Part shown: positions 23,170 through 33,300 of the stretch, piece after piece
Numbering within the stretch: the first letter of the stretch is position 1
How the letters are laid out: each line of letters starts with the position of its first letter
Origin: Geosiphon pyriformis
Lineage: Eukaryota; Glomeromycota; Glomeromycetes; Archaeosporales; Geosiphonaceae
Assembly: GCA_016748015.1 (NCBI GenBank)
Contig: JAAOMT010000483.1
Location: forward strand, 214,739-278,738
Reading direction: 5' to 3'
Length of the DNA: 64,000 nucleotides
Made by a program: the position numbers and the translations under genes
Notes under the pieces: model-generated
The model's input: the letters and a program-made list of their open reading frames with translations, nothing else
Told to the model about the DNA's origin: nothing
The model's database searches: none

Positions 23170-23640
23170 CTCATCCTTAAGAGGCTGTTAACATTAATGT
23201 GTATTTTTTCTGGTTTGTGATGTACAATATATTTGTAGTCTGCTAAGAAGTCATTCTATTGAGATTGTTTGGCACTTTGTTCAGTTTTTTTTTTATTGAG
23301 CCATTTGAAACCAATATTGTCAATTATGATATCAAATTCTTTTCCATTCTTCAGATATTGTTAAAAATGTTTAAGAGCCCAGATAACTGTAGCAGTTTCT
23401 AATTCAGTTGAGCCATATTTTAGTTCTGTTGGTTTGAGTGTTCTACTAGTATAGATAATGACTTGTTTTTGCCTATTTTCATCCAATTGTGATAAGATGG
23501 CACCAAATGCTATGTGTAAAGCATTAGTGGCTAATTGGAACTGTTTGTTGAAGTATGGATAAGCAAGAACTGGAGCTGTTGTCAATTTTGTTTTGAGAGT
23601 TTCAAAAGCTTTTTGTTGTTCTTTAGTCTATTTGTATGGC
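23170..23640 (-). pseudogene. RNase H of element E
   Basis: This is the RNase H domain that would remove the RNA template. The open part (23361-23585) reads TTAPVLAYPYFNKQFQ, LATNALHIAFGAILSQ, VIIYTSRTL, KYGSTELETATVIWALKHF. The first catalytic Asp (ATDAS type) is Asn here. It continues downstream with a stop (KHF followed by TAA) and FEWKRI-like decayed sequence. It directly follows RT in the usual Ty3/Gypsy order. Confidence 0.72.
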
Positions 23641-24600
23641 ACATTTTTGTTGGTAAGATAATTAAGTGATTTGGCAATTTCTGAGAATCCTTTTATGAAT
23701 TTTCAATAATAAGAGACTAATTCTACAAATCTTCATAGTTCTGTAGTATTTCTGAAAGTTTGAAAGTTTTTGACAGCACTGATTGTTCCAGGATTTGATT
23801 TGACTTCATCTTTATTAACTATGTGTCCAAAAAAGATCAAGCTTGTTTTTCCAAAGTGACATTTTTCAATGTTTAACTTTAATTCTGCTTTTTGTAATCA
23901 TTGAAAAACTTCTCGCAGGTAAATGAGGTGGGCTTCAAAGCTTGGTGAGTATATATTAGTGTTATCAAGATAGACAACTACTAATTGCCATAAGAGCCCT
24001 TTATATACAACATCTATGAGTCGCTGAAATGTTGCTGGTGCATTGCAGAATTTAAAAGGCATAACATTGAACTCATAGTTTCCTTCTTGGGTGGTAAATG
24101 CTGTTTTGGGTTGGTTTTTTGTGTCCATTTTGACTTGCCAGTATCTAATTTCTAAGTCCAAAGTTGAGAAGAACTTGGCTTTTTCTAAAGCATCTAACAT
24201 GTTATCAATTCTTGAAAGAGAGTAAGCATCTCCAATTGTTACACTGTTTAATTGGCAATAATTAACACAAAATCTGATTTTTCCATTTTTTTTTTGACAA
24301 GGACTACTGGTGAAACCCAAAGACTTCTTGATGGTTGAATTAATCTGTTATTAAACATTCTCTGGACTTCTTTTCTGATGAATTGGTAATTGGCAGGTGG
24401 CACTCTGTAAGCTTGTTGACGTTTTGGTGAAGTATCTCCTGTATGGATTTGATGTTGAATGATATCCGTTTTTTCCAGGTCATTGTTGTCTTTTGCAAAT
24501 ATATCTGCAAATTCAGCTATCAATTGTTTCAATTGTCTTTGTTGTTGAGGTTCTAAGAGATCCATGTTGATATGAGAGAGTTTTTTTTCCAAAAAATGGT
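23641..24600 (-). pseudogene. Reverse transcriptase of element E, YxDD changed to YLDN
   Basis: Fingers and palm are open in two overlapping frames (24592-24248 and 24320-23898). The frame break lies in a run of ten A residues (about 24285-24295), after SPVVLVKK. The reading continues RFCVNYCQLNSVT, STLDLEIRYWQVKM, KTAFTTQEGNYEFNVMPF, APATFQRL and VVVYLDNTNIYS: the second catalytic Asp is Asn. The thumb (KLNIEKCHFGKTSLIFFGHIV) carries a few stops. The Asn comes from GAC to AAC. Confidence 0.82.
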
Positions 24601-25020
24601 AGTTTTCAGTAGTGAGAATAATATTTGGATTTGGAAGTAGAGTGTGCCTTACAATTTCGATAAAATTAGAGACAATTTGAGGGTTTTCATCTTGAAAAAT
24701 ATTGCTGTGTATGATTCCAATCTCTAATTTGTTTAATAAGACAATAAGGTAATTATTGGGATTGTAGAATATAACTCAAAATTTTTTCATTTCTTTGGAA
24801 ATATAAACATTTGGAATTGAGATTTCATGCTTCAAACAGATTTGTTCATTGGATTCAAAGAATTGTTGAGTAGTAGTGGGTTTTGAGCAAGTGTAAATTT
24901 TGTGATGTTTTTCAAAAGGTGAAATGGTAATTGGTTGGGGAAGTTGAAGAATCTGGTGAAATTCATTTTGTATTTTAAGGGCTATGTTTACTGGAACTGT
25001 AAATCGTCCAATTGAACCAA
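24601..25020 (-). pseudogene. dUTPase end and linker to RT of element E
   Basis: Directly after a TAA at a Gln position, the frame reads NFGSIGRFTVPVN, the C-terminal dUTPase motif 5 (usual GFGSTG). An alpha/beta-looking linker follows, with SPFEKHHKIYTC, EQICLKHEISIPNVY and YNPNNYLIVLLNK-like segments. The same linker (NLYIPAKS, IKIPIYNTTGD) is open in G at 48032-48304. It has no motif I can name. Confidence 0.6.
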
Positions 25021-25440
25021 AATTTTAAGTTCCTCTTTCACTTTTTTCCAATTGTTCTCTGTTGTTAACTGATTGTAGACTCGAAATATTGATTAAGGGT
25101 AGGTAAATTGCTTGAGCAATTTTTTTAGCATGTTTAATTTTGAATGGTTTGTCTGTTTCATTCTGCAACATGATGGTAATGTCTCCACTGTATTCTGCAT
25201 CTATAACTCCTCCTCTAATATTGATTTCTTTGCTTGCCAATAATAATCTGGAGGCAATTTGAACCATTACTCCAGGTGGAATTTTAAGAGCGATTTTGAG
25301 ATTGATTTTTGTTAAAGACTTTGGTTGGAGAACCAAAGTATCTTTTCCTGGGTATCTTAGGTTATATCCGGCATCAATTTCGTGTGCTTTTTCTGGTCTG
25401 ATTCCTTGGCCATGGTTGTCAAAATATTTAAGTTGTAGAG
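25021..25440 (-). pseudogene. dUTPase domain of element E
   Basis: This is the C-terminal half of a 198-aa open stretch (25025-25621). It is a trimeric dUTPase, which would hydrolyse dUTP and keep uracil out of the element's cDNA. Motif 1 is AGYNLRYPGK (usual AGYDL, so Asp to Asn), motif 2 ASRLLLASK, motif 3 GGVIDAEYSGDI with the catalytic Asp kept, and motif 4 KKIAQAIYLPL. Motif 5 follows the TAA at 25027-25025. It lies between protease and RT, not next to Gag or integrase. The same domain is found in A, D, F, G and I. Confidence 0.85.
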
Positions 25441-26200
25441 GTGGTTGCTTTTCAAGGAGATAGATGGGGGTGGTTGGTAGTTTTTCTACTAGTTTGAATA
25501 CTCCAAATTCGATTTCATTTTCATCATTCTCCTTTGGCAGAAGAATGCTAAGAGCATAGCATTCTGGACACCATTTGTCATCACAAGGCATGATGTATTC
25601 TTTGCACAATTGAATGTTCATTTGCTCTAATCATTGAATTTGAGCTTCTTGAGTCGGGTATATGTGGCTTGCAATTTGGTGGTAGGTTTCTACTTTATCT
25701 TCATAATCAAATTCAGCTAATTTCATGGTATACTCAATGTATTCAGCTTCTTTTATTTGGCAGACATTTTCTTGGGTGGCTTCATTGATCAATGCCATTG
25801 CTAGGTCAAAAATCATTTTAGCATCATGAAGGTAGTGGTAAAATTTATTGAGAGCACTGTTGTATGCTGCATCAAATGGTGTTCCTCTTCTGACTTTTTC
25901 CGAAATTGATAGAGCATATTGACAGGTTTGATCACATACTCCTCTTCTCATTACAACATCAATCTAGTTGCATTCTTCTGGTAACATATCTCCACATGTA
26001 AGGCAAAGTGTGTTGTCCCATTTTTCACTTCTTTTTGGAGATCCAAATCGTTCTCTATGACATGTTTTACAAAAGTAATAGATACAAGTTTCATATTCCT
26101 CTTCTGGAGAAATACATGCTTCCATTGATAAAAGTTTCTTGTTGCAATCTTTGCATTTGAGTGGAATATAGGGTGGTTGTTTCTATAGTTCTGGTGTAGA
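25441..26200 (-). pseudogene. Cysteine-rich module of element E
   Basis: Between protease and dUTPase the pol frame encodes a cysteine-rich region: KCKDCNKKLLSMEACIS (about 26160-26105), CIYYFCKTCHRERFG, LCLTCGDMLPEEC, then a stop, and RGVCDQTCQYALSISEKVRRG. A helical part (AAYNSALNKFYHYLHDA, MIFDLAMALINEATQE, 25951-25631) follows, then IQLCKEYIMPCDDKWCPEC. The repeated CxxC pairs suggest zinc binding. The open stretch at 25951-26379 in another frame is a shadow. All families here share it, so it is a real part of the polyprotein. Role unknown. Confidence 0.7.
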
Positions 26201-26399
26201 ATATCTAACTTTCTTCCATCCTCTTGATTCTTCAAAAATCTCCTGTTCTGTTTCTTCAGCCCAATTGGATGTTGATCCAAAAGCCATGTAGGTTTCAGTA
26301 AGTGGCATTTTTTTCTCCTCTTCAAATTCAAATACTGGGGCTTTTTCTGATTGTTTGTTAAAGATACCACAAGTAGCAAATACTATGGTGTATTGTCCT

Positions 26400-26830
26400 T
26401 GGTATGAGATTTTTAATTCCTAAGTTTCTCAGTCCAAGTTTGCATTGGCCTTAAGAAGCCAATCATTTCCAACCAGAGCTTGGTATTGGGGTGCATCCAT
26501 GACTAGAACTTTGACTGGAATGGTGATTCTATCAATGGTGAATAAAAAATTGTCAATTTCTTCTACTGGTGTCTTTTTCATACCATCTGCTATAACAATT
26601 ACAGTTTGGGCTGGTCTGTTAACAGTTCTTTAAAACTGTTGTATTAACTGGTAGGTAATAATACTTCTAGCTGATCCACTGTCTAGAATTAGTCGGATGG
26701 GTTTTCCTTCTACTGTAGCTTCAGTATACATGGCAGTGATAGCTTTTTGTTCATTAGCTGCTGCATTATTAAGCAAGAATAGTGATTCATTTGCTTCAAA
26801 TTCGAATGGGAATATATTTGAAAGGTTGGC
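26400..26830 (-). pseudogene. Retropepsin of element E, active site intact
   Basis: The aspartic protease reads KPIRLILDSGSARSIIT (Asp codon 26681-26683), then after a TAA at QF, TVIVIADGMKKTP, EIDNFLFTIDRITIPVKVLVMD, and YQALVGNDWLLKANANLD. DSGSA, ADG and the GNDWL segment are the usual landmarks. The frame differs from that of Gag in this copy. In D and I Gag and protease share a frame, so the shift here is damage. A stop after ANLD marks the end of the readable part. Confidence 0.8.
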
Positions 26831-28782
26831 ATTTGGGCAATTTGAACTGGTGGAATAGTGTTGTTGGAAGAGTTTGATCTGGGTGCTGCAACTTCACCTT
26901 TAGAAAGTGCAGATTGTTGAAAATCCGATTCCTCTGGTATTGTAAGATAACTGGGTTGAGTGTAATAGTAATTGGGTCTTTGCTGACCAGAATTTCGGGG
27001 AACCAACTGGTTATTTAGATTAATTCTGTTGTTGTTATTCTGAAATTGATTTTGGAGTGTGAATTGGTTATGTTAAACCAATCTTCTTGCTGGTACTTGA
27101 TATTGTTGAGTGGGTGGTATCTAATATTGCTGAATTGGTAAAGATTGCTGATATTGTTGTTGAATTGGTTGTGGAGCTGGTTGATAATAGCTGTTTTGAA
27201 TTTGTGGTCTCAGTGAATAATAAGTTGGTGGTGGAAGTTGGTAATAAGATTGTTGTGGTGAAGAGTAACATTGATTACTCCTGTTTTGTTGATCTCTTTG
27301 TAGTTTCCTGCAATCTCATTTCCAGTGTCCTGAAATTCCACAATAGTAACAATTTTGAGGTTGGTTGTTGGATGGTGGTCTAAAGTTGTTTTGGTTGTGT
27401 CACTGTGGTGGTTGATATTTTTGTGGTTGTTGCTGCTGTTGTTATTGGTTTGTAAAATAGCTTTCAACCTTCTTTGTGAGTTGGTCTATCTTTTCTTCAG
27501 CTGCTGAACTGGTTTCTTCAATAGCCAAGTTAACAAGTTTGGTGTGGTTCATTTCTTCTATAGCCATTTCATAATTTTTTGCATGTCTAATGGCAGTTGC
27601 TAAGTCTGCTGGAACATGTAGACGGACTTTTTTAATCAGTTTGTCTTTTAACCTTGCTATAAATTGATCTAGAATTTGAGCATCAGAATAGTAGTCATTG
27701 GTTTCTAATTGTCAAATTTGTTTGAGAAGTTTGTTGAATCTTCCAAGATAGGTCATAACAGTTTCAGATGTTTCTTGCTTAATATTGCAAAAGCGGTTTC
27801 TAAGAGTGATAGAAGTGTTGTTGTCAGTGAATTGTTGTAGAAAAGCATCTTTAAATGCTTGCCAGTTTTCAAATAATTCTTCTAAGTTTTCAAACCATTC
27901 TTCTGTAGTTCCTTGGAGAAAGTATAGAATTGCTTTGAGCATTCTTGCTGCATTCCAACCATTTGCATCTCCTGCTTTTTGAACTTTGTCAAGCCATTCT
28001 TGAGAACTGGTATCATTATTTTTACCCATGAATTCTGGAATCTTTGCAATATAAGCAGTTGCCATTTCTTCTTCATTTTCTGTGGCTTCTTTTGGTTCTG
28101 GTTCAGTTTCTTCACTTTCCAAGCTTTCTGAATGATTACTTTTGTTTTTCTGTAAGTAATCAATAATATTGGCACTTGTTGATATTGGTTTCTGTTGTTG
28201 AGTAGAATTTCTAGATGACTGAAAATCTTCTGGTCTGGAGAAATGGTCAAGTGGTAAACTTGGTGTTTGTGGTTGAATAAGTGAAATTGGAAATGATGTA
28301 ATAGAAAGTGGTAATTTGACACTGGTTCTTTGTTCAGGTGTTTGCAAGTGTTTGGCAGTTGTCTTTGGTAGTATTGGAGTGTTTGGAGTGGTTCTTGAGT
28401 ATTGTTTCACTTTTTGTTTGCCTTTGTTGCTTGTCTCTGTTTCTAATTCAAAGTTAAAAGAATATTTGGGCTGTACTGAGTATTTTTCTTCACAGTATTC
28501 AATAATATTAAAATTAAGTTCTTGGAAGTAGGTAGCAAGTGTTTTACTGTTCAGGTCTTCTGTTCCCAATTGTGAATAGTGCACTAAATTATTGTAGAGA
28601 TTGCTTCTAACTTTTGAAATGTTGTAGTTTCTAAAAAGATAATTATTGATGCGATTTTCAATATATTGGTATACTGATTTCTTGACAACTTCAATTCCGT
28701 CTGAGATGTTGAATTTTTGCTTGCAGTGAGTGTAAATTGACTGATGATACTCTAGAGTTGTTGTGTCTGGTGTGGTCACCAC
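26831..28782 (-). pseudogene. gag of element E (356-aa N-terminal ORF plus zinc-knuckle part)
   Basis: The first 356 codons (28782-27712) are open. The part contains an N-terminal region (HCKQKFNISDGIEVV), a Pro/Ser/Glu-rich linker, and a capsid-like domain starting MATAYIAKIPEFMGKNND, with TSSQEWLDKVQKAGDANGW and WQAFKDAFLQQF. A TGA stops it, but the match continues: DQFIARLKDKLIKKVRL, a coiled-coil-like helix, then CYYCGISGHWK, a TGA (from CGA) and DC, the CCHC zinc knuckle at about 27355-27315. A Gln/Tyr/Pro-rich tail runs to the protease. The start is the first ATG after the primer-binding site, 45 bases inside the LTR. Confidence 0.78.
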
Positions 28783-28808
28783 TTTGAATTTGTTGTTGCT
28801 GTGTTATT

Positions 28809-28825
28809 TCTATAGGAGAGCACCA
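28809..28825 (-). other. Primer-binding site of element E
   Basis: The minus strand reads TGGTGCTCTCCTATAGA, two bases after the LTR end. It shares its first ten bases with I (TGGTGCTCTC) and then differs, so E may use the same acceptor stem with another tRNA body, or have drifted. Confidence 0.55.
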
Positions 28826-28827
28826 AA

Positions 28828-29835
28828 TGTTACCAAAGGTTTTTGGTCTCTTTTCTTGAATATTGTAAATGTCTGTTGGTTGCAAATTCACGTTTTCTAG
28901 AAGTAATTAAACCTCCAGTACTGAATTTATCTTCAAATTATTTCCTATAATTTGAACTGCTGGGCTTATAAGTGGAATGGCCAATTCTGTGCCAGTTACT
29001 TTGTGTAGTTATGTTGTAGTAAATGTCAACTCTTTCTCAGGAATTGCTCATCTGGAAGCTCACCAAAATGTGTAGTTACTTTGCTGTAAAAGTCAACCCT
29101 TCTACAGAAATCTCGTCTGTAGGCTACTCTAATGATTATAGTAAAAAAATAAAAGAAAATAAAAGAAATATAAAAGAAATTGAATTCTGTCAAGGGAAAC
29201 GTTTTTTATTCAGGCCTGAAGTTACTAACAGTTTACTGAAATTGGTAGCTAATCAATTTCAAAACATTAGTTGGGTTTTGGGGATTTTCCAACTGCAATA
29301 ATTAAAGAATTTGGTTTTTCAAATTATTTGATATTTATTTCTTTTTGTGTGTATAGGAATAGTTCTAAGTAATAAATCTAAAGTAAGATATATTTTTTTG
29401 AAGAGAAAAGCTTTTTTTTTATACAACTTGTTGTAGTACTAGTCTATGAACTTGCACTTTTTCTCTTTGCTCAAATTTTGGCAAACTAAAGATACATTTT
29501 GATGGACTACAAGTTATTTCGCTGAACTATTGATTAATTTGGGTGAACTATTCATAATTTCGGCAAATTTCTATAAATTTCAGCGAATTTCTTATAAATT
29601 TCAGTGAATTTCTGTAAATTTCAGCGAATTTTTGAATGTTACAAAGTTCAGGGTATTGTGTAATTTGATCATCCTACTTTCTGTTATACTAATTGGATTA
29701 TTTAATTGAATCATGATATGTGATAATTGATTAAATAATAAATGATAATTTGAAATAATATTAATATACTAATTAATTATAGAAATTATAAGAGTAATTT
29801 TATGCTAATTAATAGCTAAAATTTTACTGGTAACA
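28828..29835 (-). repeat. 5' LTR of element E
   Basis: 1008 bp, from TGTTAC to GTAACA. It matches 19877-20884 with only transitions over the first ~480 bp. A short inverted repeat ACCAAA/TTTGGT (near 28832-28850) lies beside the primer-binding site. The open stretches at 20093-20350 and 29023-29301 are the same LTR sequence read antisense and are not genes. Confidence 0.92.
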
Positions 29836-30610
29836 CTGCCAATACTCTCATGGAATGACAAAGAGAAGGGAAAAAAAAAAACATATCTGAAGAAACCACA
29901 GCCATTAAAGAAATAGATAGTGATTGGAGAAAATTATACTCAACCAACACTAGACTAAAATCATTATATATACTATTAAAATGTAAGGATTGTAGGAAAA
30001 AACTGTCTTTTATAAGAGCTTGGGTTGTGTCCAATAAAGACTATTGAACATAAACCCATTATTACTGCAAATTATGTCATAGAAAATATTATGGTTACTT
30101 TAAACAATAAAAAAAGTAAAACAATGAACTATGTTTTGCTTATAGAGAGCAGTTGCTCGATAAAAGAATGTGAAACAACATTCCTGGTTGAGAAGAAATA
30201 TATAATGCTTTGTGCCAATATACAATCCTCATAAGTGATTGGGTAAGTCATAGAACACTTATTAATGCAGCATGGCATCAAACAATCTCTTACTTGGACA
30301 GTTATTTACACAATAAAGATGAAATTTGGAGAATAGTAAACACCAAAGTCAAAGACACATTGCCCAGTAAAATTCTGAAAATCAAAAACAATCTACCAAA
30401 ACCAGTAGAAACAATTCACATTTTCAATCCTAATGCTTTTCTGGATGTTAAAACTGGTTCAGAAGAATTCCACAACTATTGCCAAAACTTGGCACTGATT
30501 AAAAAAAAGCAAGAACAGCATTTAAAACAATTAAACACCCAATTATGTGACCATTATTTAATTCTATATAACTTTTAATATTGTAATAAGTGTAATCTTA
30601 TTTACAATCT
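29836..30610 (+). pseudogene. Cysteine-rich module of element F
   Basis: F resumes after E. It reads KCKDCRKKLSFIRAW, HYYCKLCHRKYYG, LCFAYREQ, NALCQYTILISDWV, then the open stretch at 30210-30578 with KVKDTLPSKILKIKNN, FNPNAFLDVKTGSEEFHNYCQ and LNTQLCDHYLILYNF, followed by YCNKCNLIYN. The Cys pairs match those in E, G and I, apart from a few losses (Cys to Tyr). Stops are scattered. Confidence 0.65.
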
Positions 30611-31270
30611 ACCACCATGCATGATTTACACAATCTCTAAAGAAGAAAAACCAATCAACAGCTGTGCATCAGAATCAGAATCAACATTCAATTCTGATTC
30701 AAACTCTAACAGCAATAACAACAATAGCTCCAGTTTTATTCAAAATGACAATAATAATACTGACAATTCAAACTTCGATTCAAACCTTGAACAATACATC
30801 ACACTTTCTAATCTCTCTAAAGAGCAGAAACTAAGATGGTACAGCAACAATAATGAAGGTATTATGTCAAAACGTGTACATAATATTAATGCAAAGTTTG
30901 ATTTGAGATATCCTGGAAAAAATGCCATTAAATTGAATCACATTTGTGCACATGTATTGATTTGAAAATAGCACTAAAAATTCTAGCAACAACAATAGTT
31001 CAGTTAGCATCCAAGAATAGTTTAGCAAAAAAAGAGATTAACATCAAAAGAGGAATAATTGACATAGGATATATAAGAAATATTATTATAATGCTACAAA
31101 ATAACTTAAAAAAGACCTATATTATAGAACTAAACAAAAAGATAGTATAAACAATATTTCTGCCTCTGGTTAAAATAGCTCAGTTAGTATCAGTAAAAAA
31201 CAAGAAAAAATTAAGAATTATAACAAGAGGGATAAATGAATTTAGATTTACAGGTAGGGTAGATGTATCA
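30611..31270 (+). pseudogene. dUTPase of element F with Asn/Ser-rich linker
   Basis: An open stretch (30621-30965) starts with a low-complexity Ser/Asn/Asp linker and continues with ITLSNLSKEQKLRWYSNNN, then dUTPase motif 1, NAKFDLRYPGK. After a frame break, motif 2 reads ASKNSLAKKEINIKRG, motif 3 GIIDIGYIRNI (catalytic Asp kept), motif 4 NKKIV, and motif 5 RGINEFRFTGR. The short linker is present in all plus-strand families and in G. It probably works, or worked, like the E domain. Confidence 0.72.
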
Positions 31271-32600
31271 GTTAATATGGCAGAAGAAAAAATTATTAAC
31301 AAAGAAGAAATTATTTCTATCCATTAATTATTCTCTATTCTACCATATAATCAGTACATATTAGCAATAGAAAGAAAAATAAAGGATCAAGTCCAGATTT
31401 TTGAAGTCAAATCAAACATTTGTGAGTTAAGAGAAATTGGACTTACCAATCTTTATATACCAGCCAAAAACCATAATCATATCAAAATTCTCATCTACAA
31501 TACAACAGGAAATATTATTGAAATACTAAAAGGAACCACCATCAGATATTTAAGCATTGAAGTTAAAGAACAACCACCAAACCCCATTTCAGACTTTCTA
31601 CAACTATGTGGATATGTGGATATCACATCATAAACAATATATAAACGAGAAGAATGTTATCTACTTCAACTAAAACAATTAGAACAGATAAACTTGAAAA
31701 ATTTAGACCCATTACAACATATGTAGCTTAAGATATTACTTAACAACTTCAACAACATTTTTGCCAGTAAAAATGAATTTGGCAGAACTAATATAATCTA
31801 ACATTAAATCAAGACTGGAGATGCAATGCCAATCAAACAAAGAGCATACCAAGTACTACCAGCAAGCCAGAAAATTATTTGACAAAAAATCAATCAGATA
31901 TTAGACAATAAGTTAATTCAACCATTAATAAATCCATAATTATTACCAGTAGTACTAGTCTGTAAAAGAATAGAAAGATTCACTTTTGTGTGGATTACAG
32001 AAAACTCAATAGAGTAACTTATAAAGACAGTTATCTAACTCCACAGATTCAAGAATTGTTTGACACTTTTGGAGAAAAGAAATAATTCTCAATATTGAAT
32101 CTAGACAGTAGTTATTAACAAGTAGCTATAAATTCAGCCAATAAAAAGAAGACCACATTCACAACAAAAAAAAAATTTTGAGTTTGAAGTAATGCTATTT
32201 GGCTTGATAAACACTTCAACCATGTTTTAATGGCTCATAGAAATTGTCTATACCAGACTGCTATAGAAATCAGTAGTTATATATCTGAATGACACCAATA
32301 TATTTTCAAAAACATTTGATGATTATTTTTATTATCTACAGCAAGTGTTTAAAAAACTCAGACATGCCAAATTAAAATTAAATGCAAACAAGTGCTTTTT
32401 TAACAAAACAGAACTGAAATTCTTAGGACATATCATGAGCAAAAATGGCATCAAAATAGATCCAGACAAAATTAAAATAGTCAAAAACTTTCCAGTACTA
32501 ACCAACTTGATGGAACTAAGAGTATTTTTAGAATTTGCAGGTTATTACTGCCACTTCATTAAAGACTTTTTTAAACTGGCTCAACCACTTCACTAGCTTC
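31271..32600 (+). pseudogene. Linker and reverse transcriptase of element F
   Basis: After a decayed linker, the RT reads from about 31790: NEFGRTNII, KTGDAMPIKQRAY, KRIERF(T)FVWITENS-like and STLDLDSSY. The active site is YLNDTNIFSKTFDDYF (codons 32285-32293), in which the first Asp of YxDD is Asn, while A, D, E and H lost the second. The thumb is open at 32345-32596 (LKLNANKCFFNKTELKFLGHIMSKNGIKIDPDK, FLEFAGYYCHFIKDF). Stops sit at Gln and Trp positions. Confidence 0.75.
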
Positions 32601-33300
32601 AAACCAAGAATATTAAATACAAGTGAACAAAAATTCAGCAAGAAGCTTTCAATATATTGCAAAAAAAGCTTATCTAAGCATCAGTACTGATCTATTCAGA
32701 TTACAACAAATCATTTATCATCACTACCAATGTATTAGATTAAGCATTGAAAGCTGTATTATCTCAGAGAAAACTGGATGGAAGAGAACATCCAGTAGCA
32801 TATGCCAGTTGAAGTTTAAGTCCAGCAGAAAAAAACTATAAAACACCAGTGCTAGAACACTTAACTATTTACTAAGCAGTTATCAAATAGAAGAAATATT
32901 TGAGCCAAAAGTTCAATGTATATACTAATCACAAGGGATTGACTTTAATTCAGAAACAAAAATTCAGAGATGATTGCCATGCAAGATAAAAAATAGAATT
33001 ATCACTATTCAATTATATAGTGTATTATAAAAAAAGAAAAAAAAAACAGAAATACTAATGGTTTGTTACAAATAAAACAAATCTGAGAACATTTCAACTC
33101 AAAAATATAACAAAAAATGAATTCACAAAAATATCAACAACTTCAACAATATATTGATACCCAATTGTTCAAAGAAAAATTATTTCAAAAAGAACAAAGC
33201 AACATAAAACAACAATCCAAATATTTTATCAACCACCAAAATATATTATATTGAAAAAATAAAAAAGATCCAGACCAATTACTTAGAGTAATTACAGAAT
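32601..33300 (+). pseudogene. RNase H and spacer of element F
   Basis: The frame reads through stops as APVLIYSDYNKSFIITTNVLD, KAVLSQRKLDGREHPVAYAS, and KNYKTPVLEHLTIY. The ATD Asp is Asn (ITTNV). The open stretch at 32623-32841 is in another frame. A Gln/Lys-rich spacer then leads to the integrase (about 33050-33300). Confidence 0.6.

Larger units (their letters stand above)
19877..29835 (-). mobile_element. Element E: best-preserved LTR retrotransposon, nested in F
   Basis: E is a complete 9959-bp element on the minus strand. Both LTRs are 1008 bp (19877-20884 and 28828-29835), with an exact CTGC target duplication (19873-19876 and 29836-29839). F's sequence rejoins perfectly around it when compared with I (about 62690-62730). 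The internal order from the right is Gag, protease, cysteine-rich module, dUTPase, RT, RNase H, integrase and third ORF. Only a few stops and two or three frame breaks remain, but several catalytic residues are lost. Confidence 0.93.

Noticed and set aside
26700-26900. Programmed -1 frameshift between Gag and protease in E
   Set aside because: Gag and protease are in one frame in A, D and I. No shared slippery site was seen, so the shift in E is better explained as an indel.
27087-28531. Plus-strand open stretches over the E gag (27087-27383, 27785-27982, 28316-28531)
   Set aside because: They are antisense to Gag and arise from its codon bias. They show no recognisable domains.
20093-29301. 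Paired plus-strand ORFs of 85 and 92 codons in the E LTRs (20093-20350 and 29023-29301)
   Set aside because: They are the same LTR sequence duplicated by transposition and antisense to the element. Agreement between them is expected without selection.
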